From NCBI GenBank assembly GCA_964407265.1, contig CAYOUV010000005.1, positions 1 through 64,000 of the forward strand: a stretch of DNA of 64,000 nucleotides. Direction: 5' to 3'. This stretch comes from CAYOUV01 sp964407265. GTDB taxonomy: Bacteria; Chloroflexota; Anaerolineae; Anaerolineales; Villigracilaceae. Below are positions 19,772 to 29,499 of the stretch, piece by piece. Position numbers and translations under genes: made by a program. Numbering within the stretch: the first letter of the stretch is position 1; every line of letters begins with the position of its first letter. The notes under the pieces are model-generated. The model ran no database searches and was not told the origin of the DNA. It saw only the letters and a program-made list of their open reading frames with translations.

Positions 19772-20719
19772 ATGGATGAACTGCGCATAGGTCGCTGGAA
19801 TTGGACCTGGCCTCCCAAATTTCCGAAATGGGGACCCCGCAAACGCACCAACTTCCGGATCGGGATGCTGTTCCTGCTTCCCTGGACGATTGGGTTTCTG
19901 GCTTTCACACTTTACCCAATGCTGGCTTCGTTCATTTACAGTTTCAGCATCTATCACCCCAGGGCGCCGCTCGAATGGATCTGGTTTCAGAATTACACCG
20001 ACCTGTTCAAAGACAAACTCTTCTGGCAATCGCTATACAACACACTCTACATGGTCATCATCGGCGTGCCGCTGACGCTGCTGGCTTCCTTTTTCTGCGC
20101 CGTATTGTTGAACTTGAAAGTGCGCGGACAGTCCATCTACCGCGTGATCTATTTCCTGCCCAGCATCGTGCCGACCGTTGCCAGCACCATTTTGTGGCTG
20201 TGGATTCTCAATCCGCAAGTGGGCATTATGAACAACCTGCTTGGTATCGTGGGCATCAAAGGCCCTAACTGGATGACCAACCCAGCCTGGTCAAAACCCG
20301 GCTTAATCCTGCTGGGCATGTGGGGCATGGGAGCCACAATCGTCATTTATCTCTCCGGCCTGCAAGACGTCCCGGCCTCCCTGCTGGAAGCGGCCGAGTT
20401 GGATGGAGCGAATTGGTGGCAGCGACTTTGGCACGTCACCGTGCCGATGGTTTCTCCCATCACGCTCTTCAACCTGATCACCGGCGTGATTGCCCAATTC
20501 CAATATTTTGCGCAGGCTTACGTCTTCCGCGGCTTTCAGCCCTTAGGCTATCCACTTAACTCGACTCTTTTTTACAGCGTATATCTCTACCAAAATGCCT
20601 TCCTTTACCTAAAGATGGGGTATGCCTCTGCGATGGCCTGGGTGCTTTTCATCATCATCCTGGTCTGCACATTGTTGCTTTTAAAAATCAGTAATCGCTT
20701 CACCTATTATGCAGGGTAA
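19772..20719 (+). CDS. Sugar ABC transporter permease (MalF/UgpA type)
   Basis: A 315-residue inner-membrane protein with about six transmembrane helices. The cytoplasmic EAA loop that contacts the ATPase is clear (LLEAAELDGANWWQRL, then VTVPMVSP). An AAAGGAGG ribosome site precedes the ATG at 19772. It pairs with the next gene to form the channel for the binding protein upstream. No ATPase gene lies in the cluster, so a shared MsmX/UgpC-type ATPase encoded elsewhere is probably used. Confidence 0.92.
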   Translation: MDELRIGRWNWTWPPKFPKWGPRKRTNFRIGMLFLLPWTIGFLAFTLYPMLASFIYSFSIYHPRAPLEWIWFQNYTDLFKDKLFWQSLYNTLYMVIIGVPLTLLASFFCAVLLNLKVRGQSIYRVIYFLPSIVPTVASTILWLWILNPQVGIMNNLLGIVGIKGPNWMTNPAWSKPGLILLGMWGMGATIVIYLSGLQDVPASLLEAAELDGANWWQRLWHVTVPMVSPITLFNLITGVIAQFQYFAQAYVFRGFQPLGYPLNSTLFYSVYLYQNAFLYLKMGYASAMAWVLFIIILVCTLLLLKISNRFTYYAG

Positions 20720-20723
20720 CGAC

Positions 20724-21836
20724 ATGGCAAGCGAACCTCTTCTCGCCTCCCCCGTTCAACAGCCCCTTCAACGCTCCCGTCAGCGCAGGATCCGGGATTT
20801 TTTTCGATCCTTGTTGAGCCACACGGCTATCAACTTCATCGGTTTGTTCTTCCTGGTGCCTTTCCTTTGGATGGTGATCACTGCCTTCAAGTCCAGTCAG
20901 GATGTTTTTCACACACCGCCGCGTTGGCTGCCGTACGACAATCTCACGGTGGAGGTGAACGGCGAGCGGCTCCCGCTCTATAACGTCCAGACCAAAGACG
21001 GTCTCAAGCAACTGGCAGCGGTCAAAATCCTGGAAGGAGTCGGCACCTTCGTTGATCCAGCCGATCCCAGTCAGACCATGAAGTATGAAATCCAACAGGG
21101 CGCGACCAGGATCGCCGAACCGATCATGCATGTCAGTTTCCGCTGGCAGAACTTCGTCGACGCCATGAACCGCGGCAGCCGGCCGGCAATCGGCGCGAGT
21201 TTTTGGGTCTATTTCAAAAACAGCCTGATCATCGCCTTCTTCGCCATCGTTGGCACCTTATTTTCCAATACACCGGTCGCCTACGCTTTTGCGCGCCTGC
21301 GGTTCCCCGGTCGCGACATCCTCTTCATCATCATCCTGGCGACCATGATGCTCCCCTTCCAGGTGACGATGATTCCGATCTACTTGTTCTTCAATAATTT
21401 CCTGCATTGGGGCGACTCGTTCCTGCCGCTCATTATTCCGACCTTTTTCGCCAACGCCTATGACGTCTTCTTGCTACGGCAATTCTTCCGCACCATCCCC
21501 GAAGAAATGTGCGACGCGGCCCGCGTAGACGGCGCCTCGGAATGGCAGATCTTCACCCAGATCATCCTGCCCTTGTCGGTGCCGGTTCTGGCTACGGTCA
21601 CCGTCTTCACCTTCCTGTGGGCCTGGAACGATTTTACCGGGCCGCTGCTCTTCCTGACCAGCCCGCACAACTTCACCATGGCGCTCGGCTTGCAGGATTT
21701 CCAGAGCCAGCGCACCATGATCTGGAACCAACTCATGGCCGCTGCGACCGTCTTCACCATCCCGATCGTGATCGCCTTCTTCTTCGCTCAGAAGACCTTC
21801 ATTCAGGGCATCAAGCTGACCGGTTCGAAAGAGTGA
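20724..21836 (+). CDS. Sugar ABC transporter permease (MalG type) with extracellular insert
   Basis: A carbohydrate permease of about 370 residues with an EAA-like loop (MCDAARVDGASEWQIF). Between helix 1 and the channel helices there is a roughly 90-residue hydrophilic insert (about residues 60-150, containing VNGERLPLYNV and TRIAEPIMHVSF) that should lie outside the membrane; such inserts occur in some MalG-type permeases. An upstream in-frame ATG at 20709 overlaps the previous gene; 20724 has AGGG at better spacing. The last gene of the importer, it ends 1 bp before the beta-glucosidase. Confidence 0.88.
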   Translation: MASEPLLASPVQQPLQRSRQRRIRDFFRSLLSHTAINFIGLFFLVPFLWMVITAFKSSQDVFHTPPRWLPYDNLTVEVNGERLPLYNVQTKDGLKQLAAVKILEGVGTFVDPADPSQTMKYEIQQGATRIAEPIMHVSFRWQNFVDAMNRGSRPAIGASFWVYFKNSLIIAFFAIVGTLFSNTPVAYAFARLRFPGRDILFIIILATMMLPFQVTMIPIYLFFNNFLHWGDSFLPLIIPTFFANAYDVFLLRQFFRTIPEEMCDAARVDGASEWQIFTQIILPLSVPVLATVTVFTFLWAWNDFTGPLLFLTSPHNFTMALGLQDFQSQRTMIWNQLMAAATVFTIPIVIAFFFAQKTFIQGIKLTGSKE

Positions 21837-21837
21837 C

Positions 21838-23163
21838 ATGACAGACTATAAATTTCCTTCCAATTTTCTATGGGGCGCGGCCACTGCAGCCTACCAGATC
21901 GAGGGAGCCTGGGATGAAGATGGCAAGGCTGAGTCGATCTGGGATCGCTTCAGCCACACCCCAGGCAAGATCGAGAACGGCGACAATGGGGATGTGGCCT
22001 GCGATCATTACCACCGCTACCGGGAAGATGTGGCTTTGATGCGCCACCTGGGGTTGAAAGGCTACCGCTTCAGCACAGCCTGGGCACGTGTCCTGCCCGA
22101 CGGTCAGGGAAAAATCAACCCACCTGGACTGGATTTCTACGACCGCCTGGTGGATGCATTATGCGCTGCCGACATCGACCCTTACCTGACGCTTTATCAC
22201 TGGGACCTGCCATATGCTCTGGATGAGCAGGGCGGTTGGACAAATCGTGCCGTAGCTTATGCCTTCGCCGATTACGCCGCCCTGATGGTCAAACGCCTGG
22301 GCGATCGGGTCACGAACTGGACGACCTTCAATGAGCCCGGCGTGGTCATGTTCGACGGCTATCTGCTCGGCGAGCACGCTCCCGGTATCCAGAACCCGAA
22401 AGCCGCTTACCAGGTCGGTCATCACCTGATGCTGGCGCACGGCCTGGCCGTACAGGCGATGCGCGGCGTCGCTCCGCACTTGAATTATGGCATCGTGCTC
22501 AACCAGTGGCCAGCTGACCCCGCCTCCGATGACCCGGCCGACATCACCGCTGCCCAGGCCGCCTGGGACCGCAGCGAACCACTCTTCCTGGATCTTATCT
22601 TCAAGGGTCACTATCCGCCGCAGATGTACGAACTGGTTGGTGAGAACCTGCCCGAAATCAAAGCTGGGGACATGGCGCTCATCTCGCAAAAGCTGGACTT
22701 CATGGGCTTGAATTACTACTCCCGCAACCTGGTCAGCGCCAAAGGCAACCTCAACCCCGTCCCAGGCGCGGAATATACTGAGATGGGCTGGGAAGTCTGC
22801 GCTCCGGCCTTGCGCAGACTGCTCAATAAAATTAATGACGAATATTCCCTGCCGCCGATCTACATCACCGAAAATGGCGCCGCCTTCAAAGACCAAGTCA
22901 CTGCGGACGGCAAGGTCCACGACGAGCGCCGTTTAGACTACCTGCGCCAACACTTCATCCAAACCCGCCTGGCCATGCAGGACGGTGTGGATGTGCGCGG
23001 TTACTTCGTCTGGTCGCTGCTGGACAATTTCGAGTGGGCTCACGGCTATACCAAGCGCTTCGGTCTGGTCCACGTGGATTTCGATACCCAGGAGCGCATG
23101 ATCAAAGACAGCGGCGAATGGTACCGGTCTGTGATCGCAGGTAATGAAGTAACCAGCGCTTAG
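21838..23163 (+). CDS. GH1 beta-glucosidase / 6-phospho-beta-glucosidase family
   Basis: A full-length 441-residue glycoside hydrolase family 1 enzyme. The N-terminal signature FLWGAATAAYQIEGAW is present. The acid/base Glu166 lies in TFNEPG and the nucleophile Glu345 in YITENG. It has no signal peptide, so it acts in the cytoplasm on imported di- or oligosaccharides. The C-terminal aglycone/glycone loop reads SLLDNFEWAHGYTKRFGLVHVD, as in beta-glucosidases; the usual phosphate-binding signature of 6-phospho enzymes is not obvious. It follows the ABC permease directly, as expected for use of the imported sugar. Confidence 0.93.
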   Translation: MTDYKFPSNFLWGAATAAYQIEGAWDEDGKAESIWDRFSHTPGKIENGDNGDVACDHYHRYREDVALMRHLGLKGYRFSTAWARVLPDGQGKINPPGLDFYDRLVDALCAADIDPYLTLYHWDLPYALDEQGGWTNRAVAYAFADYAALMVKRLGDRVTNWTTFNEPGVVMFDGYLLGEHAPGIQNPKAAYQVGHHLMLAHGLAVQAMRGVAPHLNYGIVLNQWPADPASDDPADITAAQAAWDRSEPLFLDLIFKGHYPPQMYELVGENLPEIKAGDMALISQKLDFMGLNYYSRNLVSAKGNLNPVPGAEYTEMGWEVCAPALRRLLNKINDEYSLPPIYITENGAAFKDQVTADGKVHDERRLDYLRQHFIQTRLAMQDGVDVRGYFVWSLLDNFEWAHGYTKRFGLVHVDFDTQERMIKDSGEWYRSVIAGNEVTSA

Positions 23164-23177
23164 CAGGAGCATGAAGG

Positions 23178-24152
23178 ATGACGATCCCAAGCAAAATCTG
23201 GAGTCTACCCATCGCTCACTTAATGCCTTTCTCCGAAGTCGAAGAAGAGCGCCCTAGCCTGCTCGTCACCAGCGGTCCGGCCTGGAAAGCTGCAAAAGAA
23301 AAACTCCAGCTGCCCATCGTTGCCCAGGTAGAACCGAGCCAGGCAACCACAGCCGATTGGGATGACCTGCTGTTAACGATCAGGACCCAACCCTCCGTCG
23401 TGTATGCAGTGGGTGGCGGCCTGGCTGCAGATGCGGCCAAATACCTGGCCGTCAAGCTCGACCTGCCGCTGGTCGTTTTACCGACTGCGCTCTCGGTAGA
23501 TGCCTTCCTCACCGCCGCATCGGGCATTCGACAGGACGGCTGCGTTTATTACATTGAAACCAAGCCGCCCGAAACGCTGATCCTCGATTTAGAGGTCATC
23601 GCCGCAGCCCCTGCCTGGATTCGAGCGGCAGGGATCACGGATGTGATCTCGATTGCCACCGGCGGCTGGGATTGGAAGTTCGCCCACGAACGCGGCAAAA
23701 ATCCTCCAGGGATGGAGTTCATCCCTTGGGTGTATGAAAACGCCCAATCCATCCTGGACGGATTGCTGGACTGCGCCGCAGCGGCGGGAAAAGGTGACCA
23801 GGATGGCCTGAAGACCTTGTACCACTGTCTGGCAATGGAGGTCCAGCTCTGCAACCAGATTGGGCACGCCCGACCCGAAGAAGGCAGCGAACATTATTTC
23901 GCCTACAGCGTGGAAAATCTCGTCGGGCGCGGACTGCCGCACGGCGACCTGGTCGGGCCGGGAATCCTGATCATGGCAAGATTGCAGGGACAGGCTACGG
24001 GTCGGCTCGAAGCGGCGCTGAAAGCCTGTCACGTCCCGCTGGATCATATTTCCGAAGATATCATTCAGCAAACGCTGAAAAGTCTGCCAGCGTACGTTCA
24101 AAAACATAAACTTGCATATGGAATTGCTCACGAGATGGAGAAATTTTTATGA
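23178..24152 (+). CDS. Glycerol-1-phosphate dehydrogenase-like / iron-containing alcohol dehydrogenase family
   Basis: A 324-residue protein of the dehydroquinate synthase/iron-containing alcohol dehydrogenase fold. The NAD-binding glycine motif is VVYAVGGGLAADAAKYLA (about residues 74-91). Metal ligands typical of the sn-glycerol-1-phosphate dehydrogenase (AraM/EgsA) branch are visible: Asp in GITDVIS, His in RPEEGSEHYFAYS and His in GLPHGDLVGPG. Members reduce or oxidise small polyols or their phosphates with NAD(P)H. In a glycan-use cluster next to a Gfo/Idh oxidoreductase and a DegT aminotransferase, a keto-polyol or cyclitol substrate is plausible. The true substrate is unknown. Confidence 0.75.
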   Translation: MTIPSKIWSLPIAHLMPFSEVEEERPSLLVTSGPAWKAAKEKLQLPIVAQVEPSQATTADWDDLLLTIRTQPSVVYAVGGGLAADAAKYLAVKLDLPLVVLPTALSVDAFLTAASGIRQDGCVYYIETKPPETLILDLEVIAAAPAWIRAAGITDVISIATGGWDWKFAHERGKNPPGMEFIPWVYENAQSILDGLLDCAAAAGKGDQDGLKTLYHCLAMEVQLCNQIGHARPEEGSEHYFAYSVENLVGRGLPHGDLVGPGILIMARLQGQATGRLEAALKACHVPLDHISEDIIQQTLKSLPAYVQKHKLAYGIAHEMEKFL

Positions 24153-25153
24153 GTTTGAAAATTGCTTTTGCTGGAACAGGATACATTAATAAAATCCACG
24201 CCCAGTCTGCACGAAATTGTGGCCTCGAACTTGCGGCCGTGGTCAATCACCGACCCGAATCCATGGCACAATTCGCTGCGGATTTTGGTATACCACGCCA
24301 ATATGCAACAGTGGAGGCCATGCTTGAGGGGAGTGGCGTGCAAGCGCTGGTGGTCAGTACACCGAATTATTTGCATGCACCTCAAACCATTGCTGCTTTG
24401 AAGGCGGGTGTGCACGTACTGGTTGAGAAACCGATGGCAATGAACGCCGTCGAAGCTGAGCAGATGTGCGAAGTGGCAGAGAAATCCGGGGCGACCCTGA
24501 TGGTGGCCCACTGCTGGCGCTTCGATCCAGATGTGCTCTGGCTGAAAAAACAGGCCAGCAAGTTGGGCAAGATCGTCCGCACAAAAGGCTATGGGGTGCA
24601 CACGCATTGGGGGCCGTCAGGCTGGTTTACGCAGAAAGAATTTGCTGGCGGTGGGGCGATGGCTGACATGGGTATTCATGCGCTGGATACAGCCAGGTTC
24701 CTACTCGGGGATCCGCGGCCAGTCAGCGTGTACGCCCGGATCGGCACTTATTACCAGGATTTCGATGTGGACGATACGGGTGTGGTGCTCATCAATTGGG
24801 ATAATGGTGCTGTCTCCTACATCGAATCGGGTTGGTGGCAGCCGCATGCAGACGGGGCCGAAGCCGCCACGCAGCTTTATGGCACGCAAGGTTTTGGTCA
24901 ATTGTTCCCGACCAAACTGGAATTACCAAATTTGGAGCAAGACAAATTGGATGTGATCGACTCGGGCTTTATCTTTCCACGCGCATCACACATGCCCCAG
25001 AGGATGTATGATACACAGATGGCTTATTTTATTGACTGTGTCCAATCAGGCAAGGCACCTGTCCCAGGTGGTGCGGAGGGACTGGTGAACATGAAAGTCG
25101 TCGACGCAGCCTACGAAAGTGCCAGGACCGGGCAGGTTGTGGAGATCCAATGA
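24149..25153 (+). CDS. Gfo/Idh/MocA-family oxidoreductase
   Basis: A 334-residue NAD(P)-dependent dehydrogenase. The Rossmann motif is at the start (AFAGTGYINKIHAQS) and the family catalytic EKP motif is in HVLVEKPMAMNAVEAEQM (about residue 95). The C-terminal alpha/beta domain includes GGGAMADMGIHALDTARFLLG. Its ATG overlaps the end of the upstream gene by 4 bp, so the two are translationally coupled. Family members act on sugars, inositols or their amino derivatives. Confidence 0.88.
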   Translation: MSLKIAFAGTGYINKIHAQSARNCGLELAAVVNHRPESMAQFAADFGIPRQYATVEAMLEGSGVQALVVSTPNYLHAPQTIAALKAGVHVLVEKPMAMNAVEAEQMCEVAEKSGATLMVAHCWRFDPDVLWLKKQASKLGKIVRTKGYGVHTHWGPSGWFTQKEFAGGGAMADMGIHALDTARFLLGDPRPVSVYARIGTYYQDFDVDDTGVVLINWDNGAVSYIESGWWQPHADGAEAATQLYGTQGFGQLFPTKLELPNLEQDKLDVIDSGFIFPRASHMPQRMYDTQMAYFIDCVQSGKAPVPGGAEGLVNMKVVDAAYESARTGQVVEIQ

Positions 25154-25896
25154 CCATCGAAACCCTGCTGCCAACCCCGGATATTTTCTCTGCCAAACGG
25201 CTTTTGTGTGTCCAGCCACATTACGATGACAACGATATCGCCGCTGGCGGAATTCTCACCCAGCTTCGACAAAACGGGGCAGAAATATTCTACCTGACGG
25301 TAACGAACGATTTGATGGGCGTGATTGACGATACCCTTTCACCGGAAGCGGCCGCCGAGAGGCTGAAACGCGACCAATTTGCTGCTGGAAAAATCGTCGG
25401 CGTCAGCCAACAGGGCTGGCTGGGTTATCCCGACGCGGGCGAATACGATTATTTCGCCGTGCGCCGCGACCTGCTCAAATACATCCGTATGATCCAACCC
25501 GATTTTGTCTTCACAGCTGACCCCTGGCTGACTTATGAGGGCCATCGCGATCACATCCAAACCGGACTGGCGACGGCGGAGGCGGTCATGTTTGCGGGCA
25601 TGACCAGGATTGCCTCCAGCGATCCGACTGTAGATTCCGCTTATCCAGGACACGAAATCCAGGGGGTGGCCTTCTACTACACCCGCGAGCCAAACATCAT
25701 TGCAGATATTAGCTCGACCTGGGATGACAAGCTCACAGCGGTGCAGTGTTACCAGACGCAATTCACGTCAGAAGGCATGGACGATCTGGTCATGGGGTTG
25801 GATTTGAAGTCACGTCAGGTAGCAATGGGCACAGATTTTGAACGCGGCGAACCGCTCAAAACGCTGCATCCCAGCGCACTGCATTGCGGGTTCTAG
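25150..25896 (+). CDS. PIG-L family N-deacetylase
   Basis: A 248-residue zinc-dependent deacetylase of the LmbE/PIG-L family. The zinc and base motif is PHYDDND (residues about 22-28); the usual form is HPDDE, so His-x-Asp-Asp is kept but the final Glu is Asn. The second His region reads YEGHRDHIQTG. Relatives remove acetyl groups from N-acetylglucosaminyl conjugates (GlcNAc-inositols, bacillithiol and mycothiol precursors, aminoglycosides). ATGA overlap with the upstream gene. It supports the idea that the substrate carries N-acetylated amino groups. Confidence 0.82.
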   Translation: MTIETLLPTPDIFSAKRLLCVQPHYDDNDIAAGGILTQLRQNGAEIFYLTVTNDLMGVIDDTLSPEAAAERLKRDQFAAGKIVGVSQQGWLGYPDAGEYDYFAVRRDLLKYIRMIQPDFVFTADPWLTYEGHRDHIQTGLATAEAVMFAGMTRIASSDPTVDSAYPGHEIQGVAFYYTREPNIIADISSTWDDKLTAVQCYQTQFTSEGMDDLVMGLDLKSRQVAMGTDFERGEPLKTLHPSALHCGF

Positions 25897-25933
25897 AACC
25901 GGACCAAGTTATCGCCCACCAGACAGGAGCATT

Positions 25934-27226
25934 ATGAAAATCACGGTTATCGGCGGCGGCTCGACCTATACCCCTGAGTTGGTCAATGGATTCCTATCCA
26001 GAGTAGATCGCCTACCGCTTGACGAACTCTGGTTGATGGATATCGACCAGCATCGCCTGGAGATTGTCGGCGGGTTTGCCCGGCGCATGGTCGAGGCGCA
26101 AGGCACGCCATTCAAAGTGGTGCTTTCCCTGAACCAGCGTGAGGCAATCGCTGGCGCGGCCTACGTCATCACGCAGTTACGGGTCGGGATGATGCCTGCC
26201 CGGCGCGGCGACGAGTACCTGGGCCGGCGTCATGGCTTGATTGGGCAGGAAACCACCGGTGTGGGCGGCATGGCCAAGGCGCTGCGCACCATTCCGGTCA
26301 TTCTGGACATCGCCAAGGACATACACGAGACCGCTCCAGGCGCCTTGCTGGCGAATTTCACCAACCCGGCCGGGCTGGTGACCGAGGCGCTCTATCGTCA
26401 CGCACCGGATGTCTCTGCGGTAGGCGTCTGCAACGTCGGCATCACCACGAAGATGGAGATCCTGGAAAACCTGGAGAAAATAACCGGTCAGCAGATCGCC
26501 GAAGAGCGTGCCGTGCTAAAAACGCTCGGTCTCAACCACCTGACCTGGCATTACGGCTTCAGCATTGACGGCGAAGACATGTGGCCGCAACTTTTTCCGG
26601 CTTTCGTCGAAATGACGAAGCAGGAGGCAGACCCGGAATGGGACCTCAACACACTCGAGTCGCTCGGCATGATCCCCAACTACTACCTGGGTTATTTCTA
26701 CTACACCGATAAAAAACTCAAGGCGCAGGAAGCCTGGCCGCCTTCACGCGCTGAGGAGGTGATGGAGATCGAGAAAGACCTGCTGCGGGAATATGCCGAT
26801 CCCGCCCTGACCGAACCTCCAGCTGATCTGATGAAACGCGGCGGCGCATACTACTCCACCCTGGCCACGCACTTGATCGACTCGCATTACAACGATCTCG
26901 GGCAAATCCACACCGTCAACGTACGCAACAACGGCGCGGTGGCGGACTGGCCAAGGGATTGGGTGCTGGAAATACCCGCCAAAGTGGATCGTGGTGGCAT
27001 CCACCCGCTGCCAGCCGACCCGCTGCCTCCGGCCTGCTTCGGACTGATTTCCGCGGTCAAGATGTACGAGATCCTCACCGTCCAGGCTGCTGTGCAGGGC
27101 GACCACCAGGCTGCCTACCAGGCGCTGCTGGCGCATCCGCTCGGCCCGAGCGCGGACCGGGTGCAGGCTGTACTGGACGACATGCTGGATACCAACCGGC
27201 AGTGGCTGCCGCAATTTTTCAAATAA
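25934..27226 (+). CDS. GH4 family glycosidase (6-phospho-beta-glucosidase type)
   Basis: A 430-residue NAD- and metal-dependent glycosidase. The start is the ATG at 25934 behind CAGGAG; the longer frame from 25838 overlaps the previous gene. The dinucleotide motif is VIGGGSTYTPELV at the N-terminus. GH4 landmarks are NFTNPAGLVTEALYRH, the metal-ligand cysteine in VGVCNVGI and the metal-ligand histidine in LGLNHLTWHYGF. Most characterised relatives hydrolyse 6-phospho-beta-glucosides through a 3-keto intermediate. Here the substrate could be phosphorylated by the BadF-type kinase downstream. Confidence 0.9.
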   Translation: MKITVIGGGSTYTPELVNGFLSRVDRLPLDELWLMDIDQHRLEIVGGFARRMVEAQGTPFKVVLSLNQREAIAGAAYVITQLRVGMMPARRGDEYLGRRHGLIGQETTGVGGMAKALRTIPVILDIAKDIHETAPGALLANFTNPAGLVTEALYRHAPDVSAVGVCNVGITTKMEILENLEKITGQQIAEERAVLKTLGLNHLTWHYGFSIDGEDMWPQLFPAFVEMTKQEADPEWDLNTLESLGMIPNYYLGYFYYTDKKLKAQEAWPPSRAEEVMEIEKDLLREYADPALTEPPADLMKRGGAYYSTLATHLIDSHYNDLGQIHTVNVRNNGAVADWPRDWVLEIPAKVDRGGIHPLPADPLPPACFGLISAVKMYEILTVQAAVQGDHQAAYQALLAHPLGPSADRVQAVLDDMLDTNRQWLPQFFK

Positions 27227-27257
27227 TACGCTGACCAATTCAATGAAAGGAACCTCG

Positions 27258-28148
27258 ATGACTCCTAACCCCCTGCTCAAACGCCTGGGCTACGCCGACA
27301 CCGACCGCCTGGTCATTATCCACACCGACGACATCGGCATGTGCCAGGCCTCCCTGACCGCCTTCGAGCACCTGTGGGAATTCGGCACCATCGCGTCCGG
27401 CGCGGTGATGGTCCCCTGCCCCTGGTTTCCAGCGGTAGCAGAAATGTGCCGCAAAAACACCGAATTTGACATGGGCGTCCACGCCACGCTCAACAGCGAG
27501 TGGGAAAGTTATCGCTGGGGGCCAATTTCAAGCCGTGACCCGGCTACCGGTATGCTCGACCCCGATGGCTACTTCCACCAATGGCAGCCGGCAGTACGCG
27601 AGCAGGCTGACCCGGAAGCTGTCGCAGTCGAAATCGAGGCCCAGGTCAAGCGCGCCCTGGATGCCGGGATCGACGTCACGCACGTCGACACGCACATGGG
27701 CACGGTCGCGCACCCCAAATTCGCACAGGCTTACGTCGCGCCAGCCTTCAAACATCGGGTCCCGGTTATGATCCCGCGCGCCTCCGCTGTAGGCCTGGAC
27801 CTGATGGGCGCCGATCCGCAGGATGCGGCCAGCATGAGGCAGGTCTTGGAGTTGCTCGAATCGCAGGGGCTGCCGCTCTTGGACGGCATTCTATCCATGC
27901 CGCTCGACCAGCCTGACGGCCAGCTCGAGACCGCCAAGGAACTGCTCAATCAGCTCCCGGCCGGGATCACGCACTTCATCCTGCACCCTGCAGTTGATAC
28001 GCCCGAACTGCGCGCCATCACTCCGGACTGGCCCAGCCGCGTCGCGAATTACCAGACTTTCATGAGCCTGGAATTGAAAGACTTCATCAAAAATGAGGGC
28101 ATCCATTTGATCGGCTATCGTCAAATCCGCAACATCATGAGGAGCTAA
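27258..28148 (+). CDS. YdjC/ChbG family carbohydrate deacetylase
   Basis: A 296-residue protein of the YdjC family (ChbG, chitooligosaccharide deacetylase). The metal-binding Asp-Asp is in VIIHTDDIGMC and the histidines in VTHVDTHMGTV. I start it at 27258 because AAAGGA lies just upstream and inside the longer option at 27243. ChbG removes one acetyl group from chitobiose/chitotriose phosphates so that a GH4 enzyme (ChbF) can cleave them. The same GH4-YdjC pairing is seen here, the best clue that the substrate is an N-acetylated beta-linked sugar. Confidence 0.87.
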   Translation: MTPNPLLKRLGYADTDRLVIIHTDDIGMCQASLTAFEHLWEFGTIASGAVMVPCPWFPAVAEMCRKNTEFDMGVHATLNSEWESYRWGPISSRDPATGMLDPDGYFHQWQPAVREQADPEAVAVEIEAQVKRALDAGIDVTHVDTHMGTVAHPKFAQAYVAPAFKHRVPVMIPRASAVGLDLMGADPQDAASMRQVLELLESQGLPLLDGILSMPLDQPDGQLETAKELLNQLPAGITHFILHPAVDTPELRAITPDWPSRVANYQTFMSLELKDFIKNEGIHLIGYRQIRNIMRS

Positions 28149-28149
28149 G

Positions 28150-29499
28150 ATGACTGCCACTACCGCTGAATTTGCCACGAGTACCAAAACCCGCATCATG
28201 TATGCGCTTGTCAGCCTGGGTGTGGCCACGCCGGCCGAGGCCATTGCAGGGATCATCGCCTTCTACATTGTAGATGTCAAAAACCTGCCTGTGACCTGGT
28301 ACTCGGTCTTCTGGTTTTTCTATACCATTTACAACGCCGCCAACAATCCCGCCTTGGGGTACATGTCTGACCGTACCCGTTCGCGCTGGGGACGCCGCAT
28401 TCCTTACATTTTGTTTGGCGGGCTGCCCTATGCTGTGGCCTTTGCCCTGATCTTCACCGCTCCCTTCGACGGCAGGGACAACCCGGTTGGTCTGCTGATC
28501 TACTTCGGAACCATGATCGTCATTTGGGAAGGACTATACACTGCCATGGCGACCGGCTATTACGGCCTGCTGCCAGAGATGTTTGGCGCTTACCGCGAAC
28601 GGACCGACGTAGCCGCCAAGATGAATATCTTCCAGACTGTGGCCCTGGTGCTCGGGGCCGCCATCCCGCCGCTTTTGGCCAGCCTGCTGGGATGGTCAAA
28701 TATGGCCATTATCCTGGCGGTCATTTCCGTGATTGCGATTTACAGTGGCTACCCGGCCCTGTTCGAGCGCAAAGATCTGATGGCAGATACCAGTTTCCCC
28801 TTCACATCAGCACTCAAATACACCTTCCTCAACCGCAGCTACCTGACCGCCACCGGCGCCCAGGCCATGCGTTTCTTTGCCACCGGCACGCTCCAGGCTG
28901 GCATCCTGTTCTACCTGAAATACAGCTTGAAAGTGGACGAAGGCCTGGCGACAGTCATTCTGGGCATCGCCTTCCTGGTCGCCATGATCTCGCTTTACCC
29001 CTGGCGCAACTGGGTTGCCAACAAACTCGACAGCCGCCGTACGCTCATGCTGGCCAATGTGGTCATGATCCTGGGAATTGTGCCGATGGGTTTTTCGCCC
29101 AACATCAACTTCACCTACGCCGCCGCCGTTGTCCTTGGTATCGGCCTGGGTGGCCTGGTGCTGATCGGCGACGTCATCATGACCGAGGTGGTCGACGAGG
29201 ACGAAGTCAAAACCGGACACCAGCGAGCCGGGATGTACTTCGGCATGAGCGGTTTTGTGATCACGCTGAGCGGATTGTTGGTCTCTTCCGTATTCGGCCT
29301 GATGATGCCTGCCTTCGGTTACGACACCCTGCTGGACGTCCAGCCTGCCACCGTTGATCTGGGCTTCCGCCTGTTCCTGACAATCCCAACCTCGATCGGC
29401 TTCTTGTTCGCCATTTTTCTGCTCTGGCTGTATCCGCTGCATGGGGAACGGCTGAGCGAAATCCGCCAAAAACTGGATGCCAAACATCAGGAGGCGTGA
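28150..29499 (+). CDS. GPH-family sugar:cation symporter
   Basis: A 449-residue, 12-helix major-facilitator-type transporter of the glycoside-pentoside-hexuronide family (MelB/YicJ relatives). The signature loop after helix 2 is GYMSDRTRSRWGRRIPYI, and the cytoplasmic loop containing GDVIMTEVVDEDEVKTG precedes the second half. It probably brings a mono- or disaccharide in with Na+ or H+, in parallel with the ABC importer. It begins 1 bp after the deacetylase gene. Confidence 0.88.
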   Translation: MTATTAEFATSTKTRIMYALVSLGVATPAEAIAGIIAFYIVDVKNLPVTWYSVFWFFYTIYNAANNPALGYMSDRTRSRWGRRIPYILFGGLPYAVAFALIFTAPFDGRDNPVGLLIYFGTMIVIWEGLYTAMATGYYGLLPEMFGAYRERTDVAAKMNIFQTVALVLGAAIPPLLASLLGWSNMAIILAVISVIAIYSGYPALFERKDLMADTSFPFTSALKYTFLNRSYLTATGAQAMRFFATGTLQAGILFYLKYSLKVDEGLATVILGIAFLVAMISLYPWRNWVANKLDSRRTLMLANVVMILGIVPMGFSPNINFTYAAAVVLGIGLGGLVLIGDVIMTEVVDEDEVKTGHQRAGMYFGMSGFVITLSGLLVSSVFGLMMPAFGYDTLLDVQPATVDLGFRLFLTIPTSIGFLFAIFLLWLYPLHGERLSEIRQKLDAKHQEA

